Part shown: positions 1-7,649 of the stretch, piece after piece | How positions within the stretch are numbered: the stretch's first letter is position 1 | Layout: each line of letters begins with the position of its first letter | NCBI GenBank assembly: GCA_963820955.1 | Contig: CAWGCA010000056.1 | Coordinates: forward strand, 1 to 37,467 | Direction: 5' to 3' | DNA length: 37,467 nt | Source of the DNA: CAWGCA01 sp963820955 | GTDB lineage: Bacteria > Pseudomonadota > Gammaproteobacteria > Chromatiales > Chromatiaceae | Notes under the pieces: generated by a model | Told to the model about the DNA's origin: nothing | The model's input: the letters and a program-made list of their open reading frames with translations, nothing else | Database searches by the model: none | Position numbers and translations under genes: made by a program

Positions 1-498
1 CGGGGGCTGGTGAGTACGTTTCTTTCGCCGCGCAAAACGCCCAAAGCCGAGCTGGGAAAGCTGTATTGGCAGCGCTGGAATGTGGAGCTGGATCTGAGAA
101 ACATCAAAACGACTCTGGGCATGGAAGTGCTCAGCTGCAAAACGCCACAGATGTGCGAGAAAGAACTTTGGGTATATCTGCTGGCGTACAATCTGATTCG
201 GTGGCTGATGGCCGAGGCTGCCTTGCAAGCGGACGTATTGCCGCGTCAATTGAGCTTCAAGCATACGCTGCAGATTTGGGTGGCGTGGAGTCAACGGCAG
301 TTTCTCTCCTCAGCTGCTGAAGATACGGCAATTCTGCTGGTACTCATTGCGCAAATACGGGTGGCCGATCGACCCGGCAGGATCGAACCGCGGGCGGTCA
401 AACGCAGGCCCAAGCCTTATCCGCGATTGGATAGACCTCGACAGCAAGCACGGATGGAGATTGAAAAATATGGGCATGCGAAGAAGTTACGGGCTTAA
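1..498 (+). CDS. IS4-family transposase, C-terminal part (5' end outside window)
   Basis: The frame is open from base 1, so the gene starts before the window; the GTG at 10 is only the first in-window start codon and aligns with an internal Val/Met of the full-length relative. The motif YWQRWNVELDLRNIK (about 61-105) is the Y-(2)-R-(3)-E-(6)-K signature of IS4 transposases and contains the catalytic Glu of the DDE triad. The next section, with the stretch LPRQLSFKHTLQ, is nearly the same as in the intact copy at 7659-9047, but overall divergence shows that this is a different element of the same family. The two catalytic Asp residues would lie upstream of the window. Nothing in the visible part is broken. 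Confidence 0.88.
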   Translation, partial: RGLVSTFLSPRKTPKAELGKLYWQRWNVELDLRNIKTTLGMEVLSCKTPQMCEKELWVYLLAYNLIRWLMAEAALQADVLPRQLSFKHTLQIWVAWSQRQFLSSAAEDTAILLVLIAQIRVADRPGRIEPRAVKRRPKPYPRLDRPRQQARMEIEKYGHAKKLRA

Positions 499-511
499 CT
501 TAGTGCCATTC
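1..511 (+). mobile_element. Right part of an IS4-family insertion sequence, cut by the window edge
   Basis: The coding part matches the C-terminal third of the intact IS4-family transposase at 7659-9047. The terminal 18 bases (494-511) match the terminal inverted repeat of that element (7650-7667, read on the other strand) at about 16 of 18 positions and finish in GTGCCATTC. Position 512 starts abruptly inside an rve-type IS transposase gene, so this copy appears to have inserted into that IS. The left part lies outside the window. Confidence 0.85.
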
Positions 512-1449
512 GACCGAATGCCTTATTGCAACTGCGTGAGCCAGTGAATAAGTTCCCTGACTTTGTGCGCTACATCGTGCAACGGTTGAAAACCCTAAGC
601 CCCAGCATGGGCAAGGTCAAGATCGCCGAGACGCTGTGCCGGGCAGGACTGCACCTGGGGGTCACGACGGTTGGACGGATCTTGAAAGAAGAGCCACAGT
701 CTGCACCCGGAGATGCGGCGCCGTCCACTCGCGTCGTAACAGCAAATCGGCCTAATCATGTCTGGCATGTCGATCTTACCGCTGTTCCGACTTCGGTGGG
801 CTTTTGGGCACCGTGGCTGCCGTTCGCATTACCCCAGTGCTGGCCTTTTTCTTGGTGGGTCGCGGTGGTTATCGACCACTACTCGCGACGTGTGATGGAC
901 ACCATGATATTTAAGAGCAACCCTACGTCTGAATCAATTCAGCACTTTCTCGCAGGTGCTATAGAGGCAAGTGCCACCCCGAAATACATAATCTGTGACA
1001 AGGGCAAGCAGTTCTGGTGCGACATGTTCAAGGATTGGTGTGATCGCCACGGGATCACACCCCGCTTCGGCGCTGTCGGCCAGCACGGGAGTATCGCGGT
1101 TGTTGAACGATTCATCCTGAGCCTCAAGCAGGAATGTACCCGCGTCATCGTCGTACCATTTCGCAATGAAGCCTTCCACCAGGAACTAACGTTTTTTATG
1201 GACTGGTACAATCAAAATCGCCCTCATTCAACGCTTGATGGCAAGACGCCCGATGAGATCTATCATACGCTCCGGCCTGCATCTGAGTCTCCTCGACTCG
1301 AGCCGAGATCGAGGTGGGGGCGTACTGCGCGATGTGCGTTTCCGCAGGCGCCGGTTGCGGGCAAGTGTGGCGCTCGCATTCGGCTTGATGTGCGTTATTA
1401 TCGGGGCCGGAAACACCTTCCAGTCGTTGCTTTGAGGCGTGCGGCATAG
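512..1449 (+). pseudogene. rve-type (DDE) transposase interrupted by an IS4-family element, 3' part
   Basis: The frame is open from the junction at 512 and codes for the helix-turn-helix tail (KVKIAETLCRAGLHLGVTTVG) and the whole integrase catalytic core. The likely DDE residues are Asp in WHVDLT, Asp in ICDKGKQF and Glu in VERFILSLKQE. The C-terminus ends in VVALRRAA, as in the second copy at 4714-6046. The N-terminal region of about 130 residues is missing because an IS4-family element ends at 511. Internal starts such as TTG at 526 are unlikely to be used. The remaining sequence has no stop codons, so the disruption is probably recent. Confidence 0.85.
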
Positions 1450-1646
1450 TTCTGCGCTTTTGGTAGGTGTCGACATCGGTGGTGTCCGTTGGCCCCGATT
1501 GCAGGATTGCCCATTTATCGCACCTCCATGTCGCCGAGGAGCACGCGTTGTAGTATTTTTATTGAGAAGAATGCTAATTAGTGCCAGCTTTTTACGGCTA
1601 GTGGCCGTCCGATCTCAATGGCAAAGATTCGGTGGACCAGGACACC
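512..1646 (+). mobile_element. Right part of an rve-type insertion sequence, second copy of the element at 4596-6243
   Basis: Positions 512-1646 align without gaps to 5109-6243 (constant offset 4597) and differ at roughly a dozen bases, so this is a real second copy and not an assembly echo. The right terminal inverted repeat (1622-1646) is intact. The copy starts at internal position 514 of the element, directly after the end of the IS4-family fragment. This fits a nested insertion whose left part lies outside the window. Confidence 0.88.
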
Positions 1647-1703
1647 GATACGTAATTTACGTTCTTGTTGAGATTGCGACACAACCCCTTTTTTAAGGGT
1701 CGA
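1647..1703. other. Short spacer between IS copy and RES toxin gene
   Basis: No gene. A weak stem (CCCTT/AAGGG around 1686-1699, with a T-rich loop) lies just past the stop of the minus-strand RES gene and might end its transcript, but it lacks a clear following T-run. Confidence 0.3.
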
Positions 1704-2342
1704 CTAGATAAACCGGTAGCCGATTTCTTGCGCGACAATCATCAGCGGTTTGTGAAGCACCGGATCGGCGAGCGCTCGGTGTAGTCGCGTATTCGACGGA
1801 AATAAATCGGCGGTATCCGCACGCTCGTACAACGCGATGGCCGTACGGTTGGTCAACGACGAAGCGTAGTACAAACCATGAATGTCCGAATACGCATCAT
1901 AAAAACCTTGGGACCATCGTTGCGCGTGGCTAAACGGTCCGTTCATGAGCTTCATCGACGCACCGACGCGCACACAAAACGTGTCGGTGAGATCCAACAG
2001 CTGAAGTTCGACAGGCAAGGTAAACGAGGCTAACCACGGCCTGTGTCGGAAGCGATTGATGCGGCGTCGGTTGCGTTGAAAATATTCAGCGACCGCGGTC
2101 GGCACATCGCTTGCGGCGTACAAGATGCCGCGGTTTTGCAGAAACGGCTCGTTTTTCTCATTTGTAAGGTGATGGTCAAACCTGGACAGCGGCCCGAATT
2201 GCCGAAAGGTATTCCATAAGGTGGGGTAGTCTCCGCCACGCTTATAAATCCGATGCAGTGGTAGATTTGGCCCAACGGTAATCAAACTAGGTGGCGTATC
2301 TCGCAGCCGGTCAAGGTCGGGCTCCCTTGGTAATTTTGACAC
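1704..2342 (-). CDS. RES-domain toxin (NAD+-degrading family)
   Basis: This is a 212-residue protein of the RES family. Characterised members are type II toxins that deplete cellular NAD+ by phosphorolysis or hydrolysis. The conserved residues can be followed: the first Arg (LHRIYKRGG), Tyr then Glu in ILYAASDVPTAVAEYF, and a late Ser in YYASSLTNRTA. It is longer than minimal RES toxins (about 150 residues), with extra sequence at the N-terminus. The start is a GTG 7 bp after the stop of the gene at 2350-2937, so the two form one transcription unit. In the mobile island it may act as an addiction module. Toxin activity is inferred from the family and not shown by the sequence. Confidence 0.85.
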   Translation of the reverse strand: MSKLPREPDLDRLRDTPPSLITVGPNLPLHRIYKRGGDYPTLWNTFRQFGPLSRFDHHLTNEKNEPFLQNRGILYAASDVPTAVAEYFQRNRRRINRFRHRPWLASFTLPVELQLLDLTDTFCVRVGASMKLMNGPFSHAQRWSQGFYDAYSDIHGLYYASSLTNRTAIALYERADTADLFPSNTRLHRALADPVLHKPLMIVAQEIGYRFI

Positions 2343-2349
2343 AGAGCGA

Positions 2350-2937
2350 TTACTGGCGCTTCGCGAGCGTCACCAGAGTTTGGTAATCGCGTCCGGCCAG
2401 TAGCCAGGCGATCGGGCTGATGGTTTGCTCGATAGCGTCGCCGACGTACAAGTCAGGATCGGGTTGGGTGTACCACTCGAAGACTTCGACCGGGTGCAAA
2501 TCAGCGTTCAAAGCGGCATTGACCTTGGTGATATTGGGAAGCAGGCTGCCGTTTTTCCTGAACTGGAATAGGGGTATATAGCGTCGGTTATCTAGCATGA
2601 CGCTGTAGAGCGTGCGCCGCGCGATCATCTGCCGCACCTGACTTTCCGGTTTTTCCATGCGTCGAGCCGCTTCTTTAATGGTCAGGCTGCTTTCAATAAT
2701 GGCCGCGAACTGAACCGCCGTTTCAGCTACCGGGTCTTGGCTCACAACCGTGGTGAGATTGATGCCGCTTTCTTTGAGCACCCGCTGTTCCTCGGCCGTC
2801 AATTCGTCAATGGGATCGCCATAGAGAAGGGTGGGCATCGTGTCCAAAACCAGACGCAGCGCAGCATTCAGGCCCTCTGGGGTGGTGGAACGGAGGCCTC
2901 GAGCGGTGAAGTAATCAACAGCAGTATCGTGTGCCAT
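2350..2937 (-). CDS. Putative antitoxin of the RES toxin, HTH and MbcA/ParS-like C-terminus
   Basis: A 195-residue protein directly upstream of the RES toxin, so most likely its antitoxin. The centre (about residues 85-130) has a helix-turn-helix of MerR/excisionase type: SLTIKEAARRMEKPESQVRQ followed by a YSVMLDNRRYIPLFQF wing. The C-terminal 50 residues (HPVEVFEWYTQPDPDLYV, then SPIAWLLAGR) resemble the DUF2384 domain that binds RES toxins. Classical RES antitoxins carry a Xre/Cro-type HTH, so the HTH type here is a variant. I place the start at the ATG at 2937. A TTG at 2964 in the same frame would put coding sequence into the promoter palindrome. The operator at 2950-3000 suggests autoregulation. 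Confidence 0.8.
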   Translation of the reverse strand: MAHDTAVDYFTARGLRSTTPEGLNAALRLVLDTMPTLLYGDPIDELTAEEQRVLKESGINLTTVVSQDPVAETAVQFAAIIESSLTIKEAARRMEKPESQVRQMIARRTLYSVMLDNRRYIPLFQFRKNGSLLPNITKVNAALNADLHPVEVFEWYTQPDPDLYVGDAIEQTISPIAWLLAGRDYQTLVTLAKRQ

Positions 2938-2949
2938 CGTGGGTACCTG

Positions 2950-3000
2950 GATAAAATGTAACAATAATAATTAGTATAACTAATAGTTACATTTTATCAA
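2950..3000 (-). promoter_or_regulatory. Promoter and nested palindromic operator of the RES toxin-antitoxin operon
   Basis: A perfect 13-bp inverted repeat (GATAAAATGTAAC at 2950-2962 and its complement at 2986-2998) encloses a second perfect palindrome, ATTAGT-ATA-ACTAAT at 2970-2984. On the minus strand a good sigma70 promoter lies in it: TTGATA (3000-2995), a 16-bp spacer, then TATACT (2978-2973). A repressor bound here would cover the promoter, as expected for toxin-antitoxin autoregulation. The antitoxin ATG is about 36 bp downstream of the -10 box. Confidence 0.75.
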
Positions 3001-3157
3001 GTGCCGATAATCGGCGCATGGTCGTAGGGTCAAAAAACTCATTCGTATCGAGAGATCAACATCTTATCATAGCTAATCGGTGCCTCAATCCTTTTGTGCC
3101 GCACTCAATAGAGACGTACCATCGGCGGATTATTTCGAGTCGGCGGTGGGGATTGCT

Positions 3158-3806
3158 ATGGATTGGGTGCGTATTCTGGCTTACATCACCGGGACAGTGG
3201 ACCAGGAACTCCTTTTGCGTAATGAGTATCTTGCCGCTGAAAATAGGATCCTCAAAGCTCAGATCAAAACCCGATTGCGGCTCACTGACGCAGAGCGGGT
3301 GACTCTCGCTGAAATCGCGCATCGCCTCGGCCGGAAGGCTCTTGAGGATGTAGCCAATATTGTGAAACCCGACACCCTCATGGGCTGGTACCGGAGGCAG
3401 GTAGCCCGTAAGTTTGACGGATCTAAATCACGTCGTTATCCGGGCCGACCCAGAATTGATGATGAGATCGAACAATTAGTGGTGCGGATGGCCAAGGAGA
3501 ACTCGGATTGGGGCTATGATCGCATAGCGGGTGCCATGGCGAACCTCGGCTCCAGGTTATCCGATCAAACGGTAGGTAATATTCTCCAGCGCCATGGTAT
3601 TCCACCGGCGCAAGAGCGTCGGCGCACGACGATTTGGGCGGACTTTATCCGTGCGCACCTATCTGTCCTGGCAGGTACCGACTTTTTCTCGGTGGAGGTA
3701 CTGACGCTGCGTGGGTTGGTCACCTACTACGTGCTGTTCTTTACTGCGACACGAAGTCGCATGTTTTACTACTGGACTATCACAGGATGTGGAAGATTCA
3801 GTCATG
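3158..3806 (+). pseudogene. Integrase-core (rve) transposase, 3' truncated by a group II intron remnant
   Basis: The N-terminal about 215 residues match the common transposase/integrase type starting MDWxRILAYITGTVDQELLLRNEYL, with the middle motif GRPRID, WGYDRIAGAMANLG and the start of the catalytic core (VLAGTDFFSVEV, then LVTYYVLFF). The first core Asp is present in TDFFS. Full-length members have about 350-370 residues. Here similarity fades near 3760-3806, and the second Asp and the Glu are absent from the window. Sequence with group II intron character starts immediately after. The ATG at 3158 matches the usual N-terminus; the frame is also open upstream to 3080. Confidence 0.8.
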
Positions 3807-4595
3807 GTGTGGTGTCACCTGTTCCCGAACCGAGGGTGCGTTGCTGGCAACGGCAGGGTTCCAAGCACTCGGTAAAAGCACACCGATGAGTGGCACATCG
3901 GTCTGTGCCTTGGGAAATGATCGGTATGGACAACGTAAGTGAAGTCTTGGTGTTACGTATCGTGACAGCAGCGGGGCTAGAGCCACCTTTCGGCCCCAGA
4001 GCCAAAATGGCAATGGTGGGCAGGTCGGTGAGTATTGAAGGCGAGCCGACACACCTGTTGACCCACTCGGTACAAAGAGACGTCCTAACCCGGTCTATCT
4101 GTGAATCATGCGGAACGTGGTAAGCCGGTACCTTTCTCCGTCGGGTGCAATGCCTCACGATGCGGAGTCGTCCGCCTGCAAGGGAGGGGAACGAAGGTGC
4201 CGGTAGAGGATGCGGGAAAAAGCGAAGGCTTCACTGTAATGGTGGAGATAGGGGTTCCAAATTTGCCCCAACGCGAAAGCGTGCTGACTTCCTGCAAGTG
4301 TGTCTGAACGACAACGACGAAGTAAACCCTAACGGAGGCTCAGTTTACAATGAGTGGTAGTACGCTACTACAAGCGTCCTTCGGCCTTGAGGCGGTAACG
4401 TGGAACAGCATCAACTGGACCGCCTGCCATCGAAAGGTGAGGTCCCTGCAGCGGCGAATCGTTCAGGCTGTTCAAGCAGGCGCTTGGCGCAAGGTCAAAC
4501 GTCTGAGCTATCTGTTGGTGAGGTGTACTCTGAACCCGGTAGCAAAATTGAATGGTCGCGTCTTTAGAGGCGTTTGACATGCTTGAGCCGTATAC
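3807..4595 (+). mobile_element. Group II intron remnant, internally deleted
   Basis: A possible 5' end fits the GTGYG rule (GTGTGG at 3807), although the true boundary could be up to about 100 bp away. The stretch GAATCATGCGGAACGTGGTAAG (4103-4124) and the structured 4130-4330 segment look like intron domain I-III RNA. They are followed by an RBS and the start of an intron-encoded protein (4350). The protein gene then jumps to sequence typical of the intron 3' part: TTGACATGCTTGAGCCGTATAC (4574-4595) looks like the start of the catalytic domain V hairpin. The rve-type IS starts at 4596, inside that hairpin. The intron cannot splice. Confidence 0.65.
4350..4577 (+). pseudogene. Group II intron-encoded reverse transcriptase/maturase, N-terminal remnant
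   Basis: About the first 57 residues (NSINWTACHRKVRSLQRRI, then VQAGAWRKVKRLSYLLV) fit the conserved N-terminal region of bacterial group II intron proteins (pattern W..I.W......V..LQ.RI..A...G.W.KV..L..LL). The reading frame then departs and ends after 75 residues, against about 420-600 in intact proteins, so the RT, maturase and endonuclease domains have been deleted. A Shine-Dalgarno-like ACGGAGG lies at 4332-4338. It is no longer functional. Confidence 0.72.
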
Positions 4596-4620
4596 GGTGT
4601 CCTGGTCCACCGAATCTTTG
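4596..4620. repeat. Left terminal inverted repeat of the rve-type IS
   Basis: 25 bp, exact reverse complement of 6219-6243. It starts GGTGTCCTGGTCCACC. Confidence 0.95.
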
Positions 4621-4713
4621 TGTCTGCCAATCTAATCATAGCCTTCTGAATGCATTGCCTTTATTGTATTCCTGGACTGAGAATTCTCAAGAACTCGTTT
4701 TCAGGTATCCACG

Positions 4714-6046
4714 ATGTTTACCACACCGCAACCGCCCCGGATCCACCTTCCCAAGGGTTGGCAGGGCTGCGTAAAGTCGGCGGTACTCCATACGATCGCA
4801 TTGGCCCATTACACCATCGTATACGCACGTGCCTGGGCCGCTGACAGCATCAATGCGCGGGTACGACTCGCGGCAGCAGAACGACCGGCACCAAGAAGAG
4901 TGTGCTCTGCTGCGTGAAGAGCTCCGTATCAAAGACACCCGCATAGCGCAGATCGTACCCCAACGCCGGCCCCACTACGGCGCCCTCGAACGCATGGCGA
5001 TTCTTGAGCTTCGCGCCGCCCGGGGGTGGTCGTTGAAGCAAACGGCTGATACATTTTTCCTGACTTCTGACACGATCGCATCCTGGATGAAGCGCGTCGA
5101 TCAAAATGGACCGAATGCCTTATTGCAACTGCGTGAGCCAGTGAATAAGTTCCCTGACTTTGTGCGCTACATCGTGCAACGGTTGAAAACCCTAAGCCCC
5201 AGCATGGGCAAGGTCAAGATCGCCGAGACGCTGTGCCGGGCAGGACTGCATCTGGGGGTCACGACGGTTGGACGGATCTTGAAAGAAGAGCCACAGTCTG
5301 ACCCTGGGGATGCGGCACCGTCCACTCGCGTCGTAACAGCCAATCGTCCTAATCATGTCTGGCATGTCGATCTTACCGCTGTTCCGACTTCGGTGGGCTT
5401 TTGGGCACCGTGGCTGCCGTTCGCATTACCCCAGTGCTGGCCTTTTTCTTGGTGGGTGGCGGTGGTTATCGACCACTACTCGCGACGTGTGATGGACACC
5501 GTGATATTTAGGAGCAACCCTACGTCTGAATCAGTTCAGCACTTTCTCGCAGGTGCTATAGAGGCAAGTGCCACCCCGAAATACATAATCTGTGACAAGG
5601 GCAAGCAGTTCTGGTGCGACATGTTCAAGGATTGGTGTGATCGCCACGGGATCACACCCCGCTTCGGCGCTGTCGGCCAGCACGGGAGTATCGCGGTTGT
5701 TGAACGATTCATCCTGAGCCTCAAGCAGGAATGTACACGCGTCATCGTCGTACCATTTCGCAAGGAAGCCTTCCACCAGGAACTAACGTTTTTTATGGAC
5801 TGGTACAATCAAAATCGCCCTCATTCAACGCTTGATGGCAAGACGCCCGATGAGATCTATCATACGCTCCGGCCTGCATCTGAGTCTCCTCGACTCGAGC
5901 CGAGATCGAGGTGGCGGCGTACTGCGCGATGTGCGTTTCCGCAGGCGCCGGTTGCGGGCAAGTGTGGCGCTCGCATTCGGCTTGATGTGCGTTATTATCG
6001 GGGCCGGAAACACCTTCCAGTCGTTGCTTTGAGGCGTGCGGCATAG
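4714..6046 (+). CDS. rve-type (DDE) transposase, frameshifted near 4878
   Basis: The catalytic body runs in one frame to 6046: helix-turn-helix (RMAILELRAARGWSLKQTAD, about 4993-5050), a second small HTH (KVKIAETLCRAGLHLGVTTV), and the integrase core with Asp in WHVDLT, Asp in ICDKGKQF and Glu in VERFILSLKQE. The usual N-terminus of this family is encoded in another frame: ATG at 4714, then RIHLPKGWQGCVKSAVLH and SINARVRLAAAE. The two frames should join within GCAGCAGAACGACCGG around 4872-4887, so one base is gained or lost there. Translation from the GTG at 4829 gives 405 residues without that N-terminus. I cannot tell a mutation from a programmed frameshift. Confidence 0.85.
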
Positions 6047-6218
6047 TTCTGCGCTTTTGGTAGGTGTCGACATCGGTGGTGTCCGTTGGCCCCGATTGCA
6101 GGATTGCCCATTTATCGCACCTCCATGTCGCCGAGGAGCACGCGTTGTAGTATTTTTATTGAGAAGAATGCTAATTAGTGCCAGCTTTTTACGGCTAGTG
6201 GCCGTCCGATCTCAATGG

Positions 6219-6243
6219 CAAAGATTCGGTGGACCAGGACACC
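6219..6243. repeat. Right terminal inverted repeat of the rve-type IS
   Basis: 25 bp, exact reverse complement of 4596-4620. The same sequence closes the other copy at 1622-1646. Confidence 0.95.
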
Positions 6244-6609
6244 CCTCCATCGGTGCACGCCTGCGGTGAGCGCTACGGCTGGGAGTGCTCGCCCGATGTC
6301 TCCCACTTGGCGCCGCTTCCTCAGTGGCTACTGTGCGTCGAGCCGGAAGATCGGGCCCGTCGTGGACACCCGCTGAGCCATTGGCGGCGCCTGCTGAGGG
6401 AAGGGGTTGCGGAGGGAGAGCGCAACAACACGATTGCCTCCCTGGCCGGGCACTTGCTGTGGCACGGAGTCGATCCGGAGGTGGTGGCGGAACTTCTGTT
6501 GAGCTGGAATGCGACACGCTGTCGTCCACCGCTGGACTACGAGGAGGTCTTGCGCACCGTCGAGTCTATCGTGCGCCTCCACCAGCGCGAAGAAGATCCA
6601 GACGCTTGA
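6244..6609 (+). pseudogene. Primase C-terminal fragment (PriCT-1-like), 5' part removed at the IS
   Basis: The frame is open from the end of the IS to TGA at 6609. The stretch HWRRLLREGVAEGERNNT, IASLAGHLLWHGVDPEVVAE, then LLLSWNATRCRPPLDYEEVL matches the PriCT-1 region at the C-terminus of bifunctional primase/polymerases carried by integrative elements and phages. The catalytic Prim-Pol part, some 600 bp or more, is missing. The IS ends exactly where the homology begins. Its place ahead of AlpA, an HTH gene and an integrase is the usual order in small integrative islands. Confidence 0.75.
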
Positions 6610-6956
6610 CGCAAGTTCGAAGCCTTTGAGGGGGGCTCTCTCCGTGGCCCGAGCTGACGCCGCCGAGTTGCCGCATGAAAGCTCACCCCTGTCTCTAGCC
6701 CGGCCTTCGACTCACCCCCTAAACACGCTGGGGCGCGCGAAACAAGTCCGAAAGGGGCGCGATTCAGGTCAGCTTTCGGGCTGGTTGTTCGGAACGCGGT
6801 CGGTCAAGCTATGCAATAGCACAGTCACCGTTGCGACGCGATGCGAACCAACCCGTCGCCGATCCGGTCCGCTGCACGGGGGGGCGATCCCAGTGATGCC
6901 GGAGCAGGAGCGGGCTCGTTCACAGCGGCGCAAGAAAGCCCATCGGAGAACCATCC
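6610..6956. other. Non-coding stretch between primase fragment and AlpA-like gene
   Basis: 347 bp in which I recognise no gene or RNA. Open frames here lack similarity to anything I know and overlap on both strands. It probably carries the promoter of the AlpA-like gene, but I see no convincing -35/-10 pair. Confidence 0.4.
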
Positions 6957-7199
6957 ATGTCGGTCACCTCATCCATCCCCACCCGCAAATACCTTCGGGC
7001 TCAAGAGCTCGCAACCATGCTGGCGGTCCACCGCACCACGCTTTGGCGATGGGTCCATGACGGCCATCTGCCACGCCCGGTGCGGCTAGGGCCGAACACC
7101 GTTGCCTGGGATTCCACCCAGATCGACGCGTGGCTTGCTGTGCGCGAAGATGCGGAACAGGCCGGGCGCGCGTGCAAAAGTGAAAACTCCCAATCCTAG
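6957..7199 (+). CDS. AlpA-family HTH regulator
   Basis: An 80-residue protein that is essentially one winged helix-turn-helix: KYLRAQELATMLAVHRTTLW, then RWVHDGHLPRPVRLGP and a final WDSTQIDAWL. This is the AlpA/HTH_17 pattern. AlpA-like proteins activate integrase or excision genes of prophages and islands. An RBS, GGAGAA (6945-6950), lies 6 bp before the ATG. The stop overlaps the putative start of the next frame (7180). Gene order (primase, AlpA, small HTH, integrase) supports a role in controlling the island. Confidence 0.85.
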   Translation: MSVTSSIPTRKYLRAQELATMLAVHRTTLWRWVHDGHLPRPVRLGPNTVAWDSTQIDAWLAVREDAEQAGRACKSENSQS

Positions 7200-7545
7200 C
7201 CTCCCGGACTATATCTCGACACACCGGATCGTACCTTACCCGGACCACTACAAGGGTGATTGGAGTGTGGCCCTGTGGCAGCGAATACAGCGATTGCTCG
7301 CTGTCTTGGAGGCTGAGGCGGACTTCGCACCTGTGCGCCACGCGGGACCTCCGGTACCGCCATTCGATGAGGAGCGTGATGCCAAACGTCGGGCGCTGCC
7401 CTTGCGGCAACACGCAGGCTTGGTGACGGTTGATCAACCGCCTCACGCCAGCCCCATCGTTCACCTGCTCTATGCGCCTGCAAGCGATTCACGGGGGCGG
7501 CGCCCTACGGGCCAGGCGCTCGGGAATTACGATGGCCGGCCATGA
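7180..7545 (+). CDS. Hypothetical protein between two island regulators
   Basis: I do not recognise this 121-residue product. It starts at a GTG 20 bp inside the end of the AlpA-like gene and ends 14 bp inside the next HTH gene. This tight packing is the main argument that it is real. The N-terminal part (STHRIVPYPDHYKGDWSVAL, WQRIQRLLAVLEAEADFAPV) looks like a plausible globular sequence; the later part is rich in Pro and Arg. No signal peptide or membrane segment is visible. An antisense frame of similar length exists, so the call is moderate. Confidence 0.5.
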   Translation: MKTPNPSLPDYISTHRIVPYPDHYKGDWSVALWQRIQRLLAVLEAEADFAPVRHAGPPVPPFDEERDAKRRALPLRQHAGLVTVDQPPHASPIVHLLYAPASDSRGRRPTGQALGNYDGRP

Positions 7546-7638
7546 TGACCCGCTGCTTTGGAGTCTGGATGAGGTTGGCCGGCAGCTGGGCGGAATCTCT
7601 ACCCGCTCGGTGCGCCGCCTCCTGGCCCGGGGTGAATT

Positions 7639-7649
7639 ACCCCGGACCA
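7639..7649. repeat. Target-site duplication, left copy
   Basis: ACCCCGGACCA at 7639-7649 is repeated at 9161-9171. These are the bases immediately outside the two ends of the IS4-family element. An 11-bp duplication is in the range known for the IS4 family. Confidence 0.92.

Larger units (their letters stand above)
4596..6243 (+). mobile_element. Complete rve-type insertion sequence, 1648 bp
   Basis: The element has perfect 25-bp terminal inverted repeats at 4596-4620 and 6219-6243 (outer ends GGTGTCCTGG and CCAGGACACC) and one transposase gene. It is longer than typical IS481 members. Its transposase joins an N-terminal helix-turn-helix to an integrase core. No target-site duplication is visible: the left flank is group II intron domain V and the right flank is a primase gene, so a rearrangement probably followed insertion. 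A second, interrupted copy lies at 512-1646. Confidence 0.92.

Noticed and set aside
1647..1690. Right flank of the first rve-type IS copy as the missing half of intron domain V (GATACGTAATTTACGTTCT)
   Set aside because: It loosely resembles a domain V 3' strand but does not pair well with GAGCCGTATAC at 4585-4595; the similarity is too weak to claim recombination between the IS copies.
6509..7060. A 183-codon frame between the primase fragment and the AlpA-like gene
   Set aside because: It overlaps the primase end and the AlpA start, is low-complexity and Arg/Ser/Pro-rich, and has no RBS.
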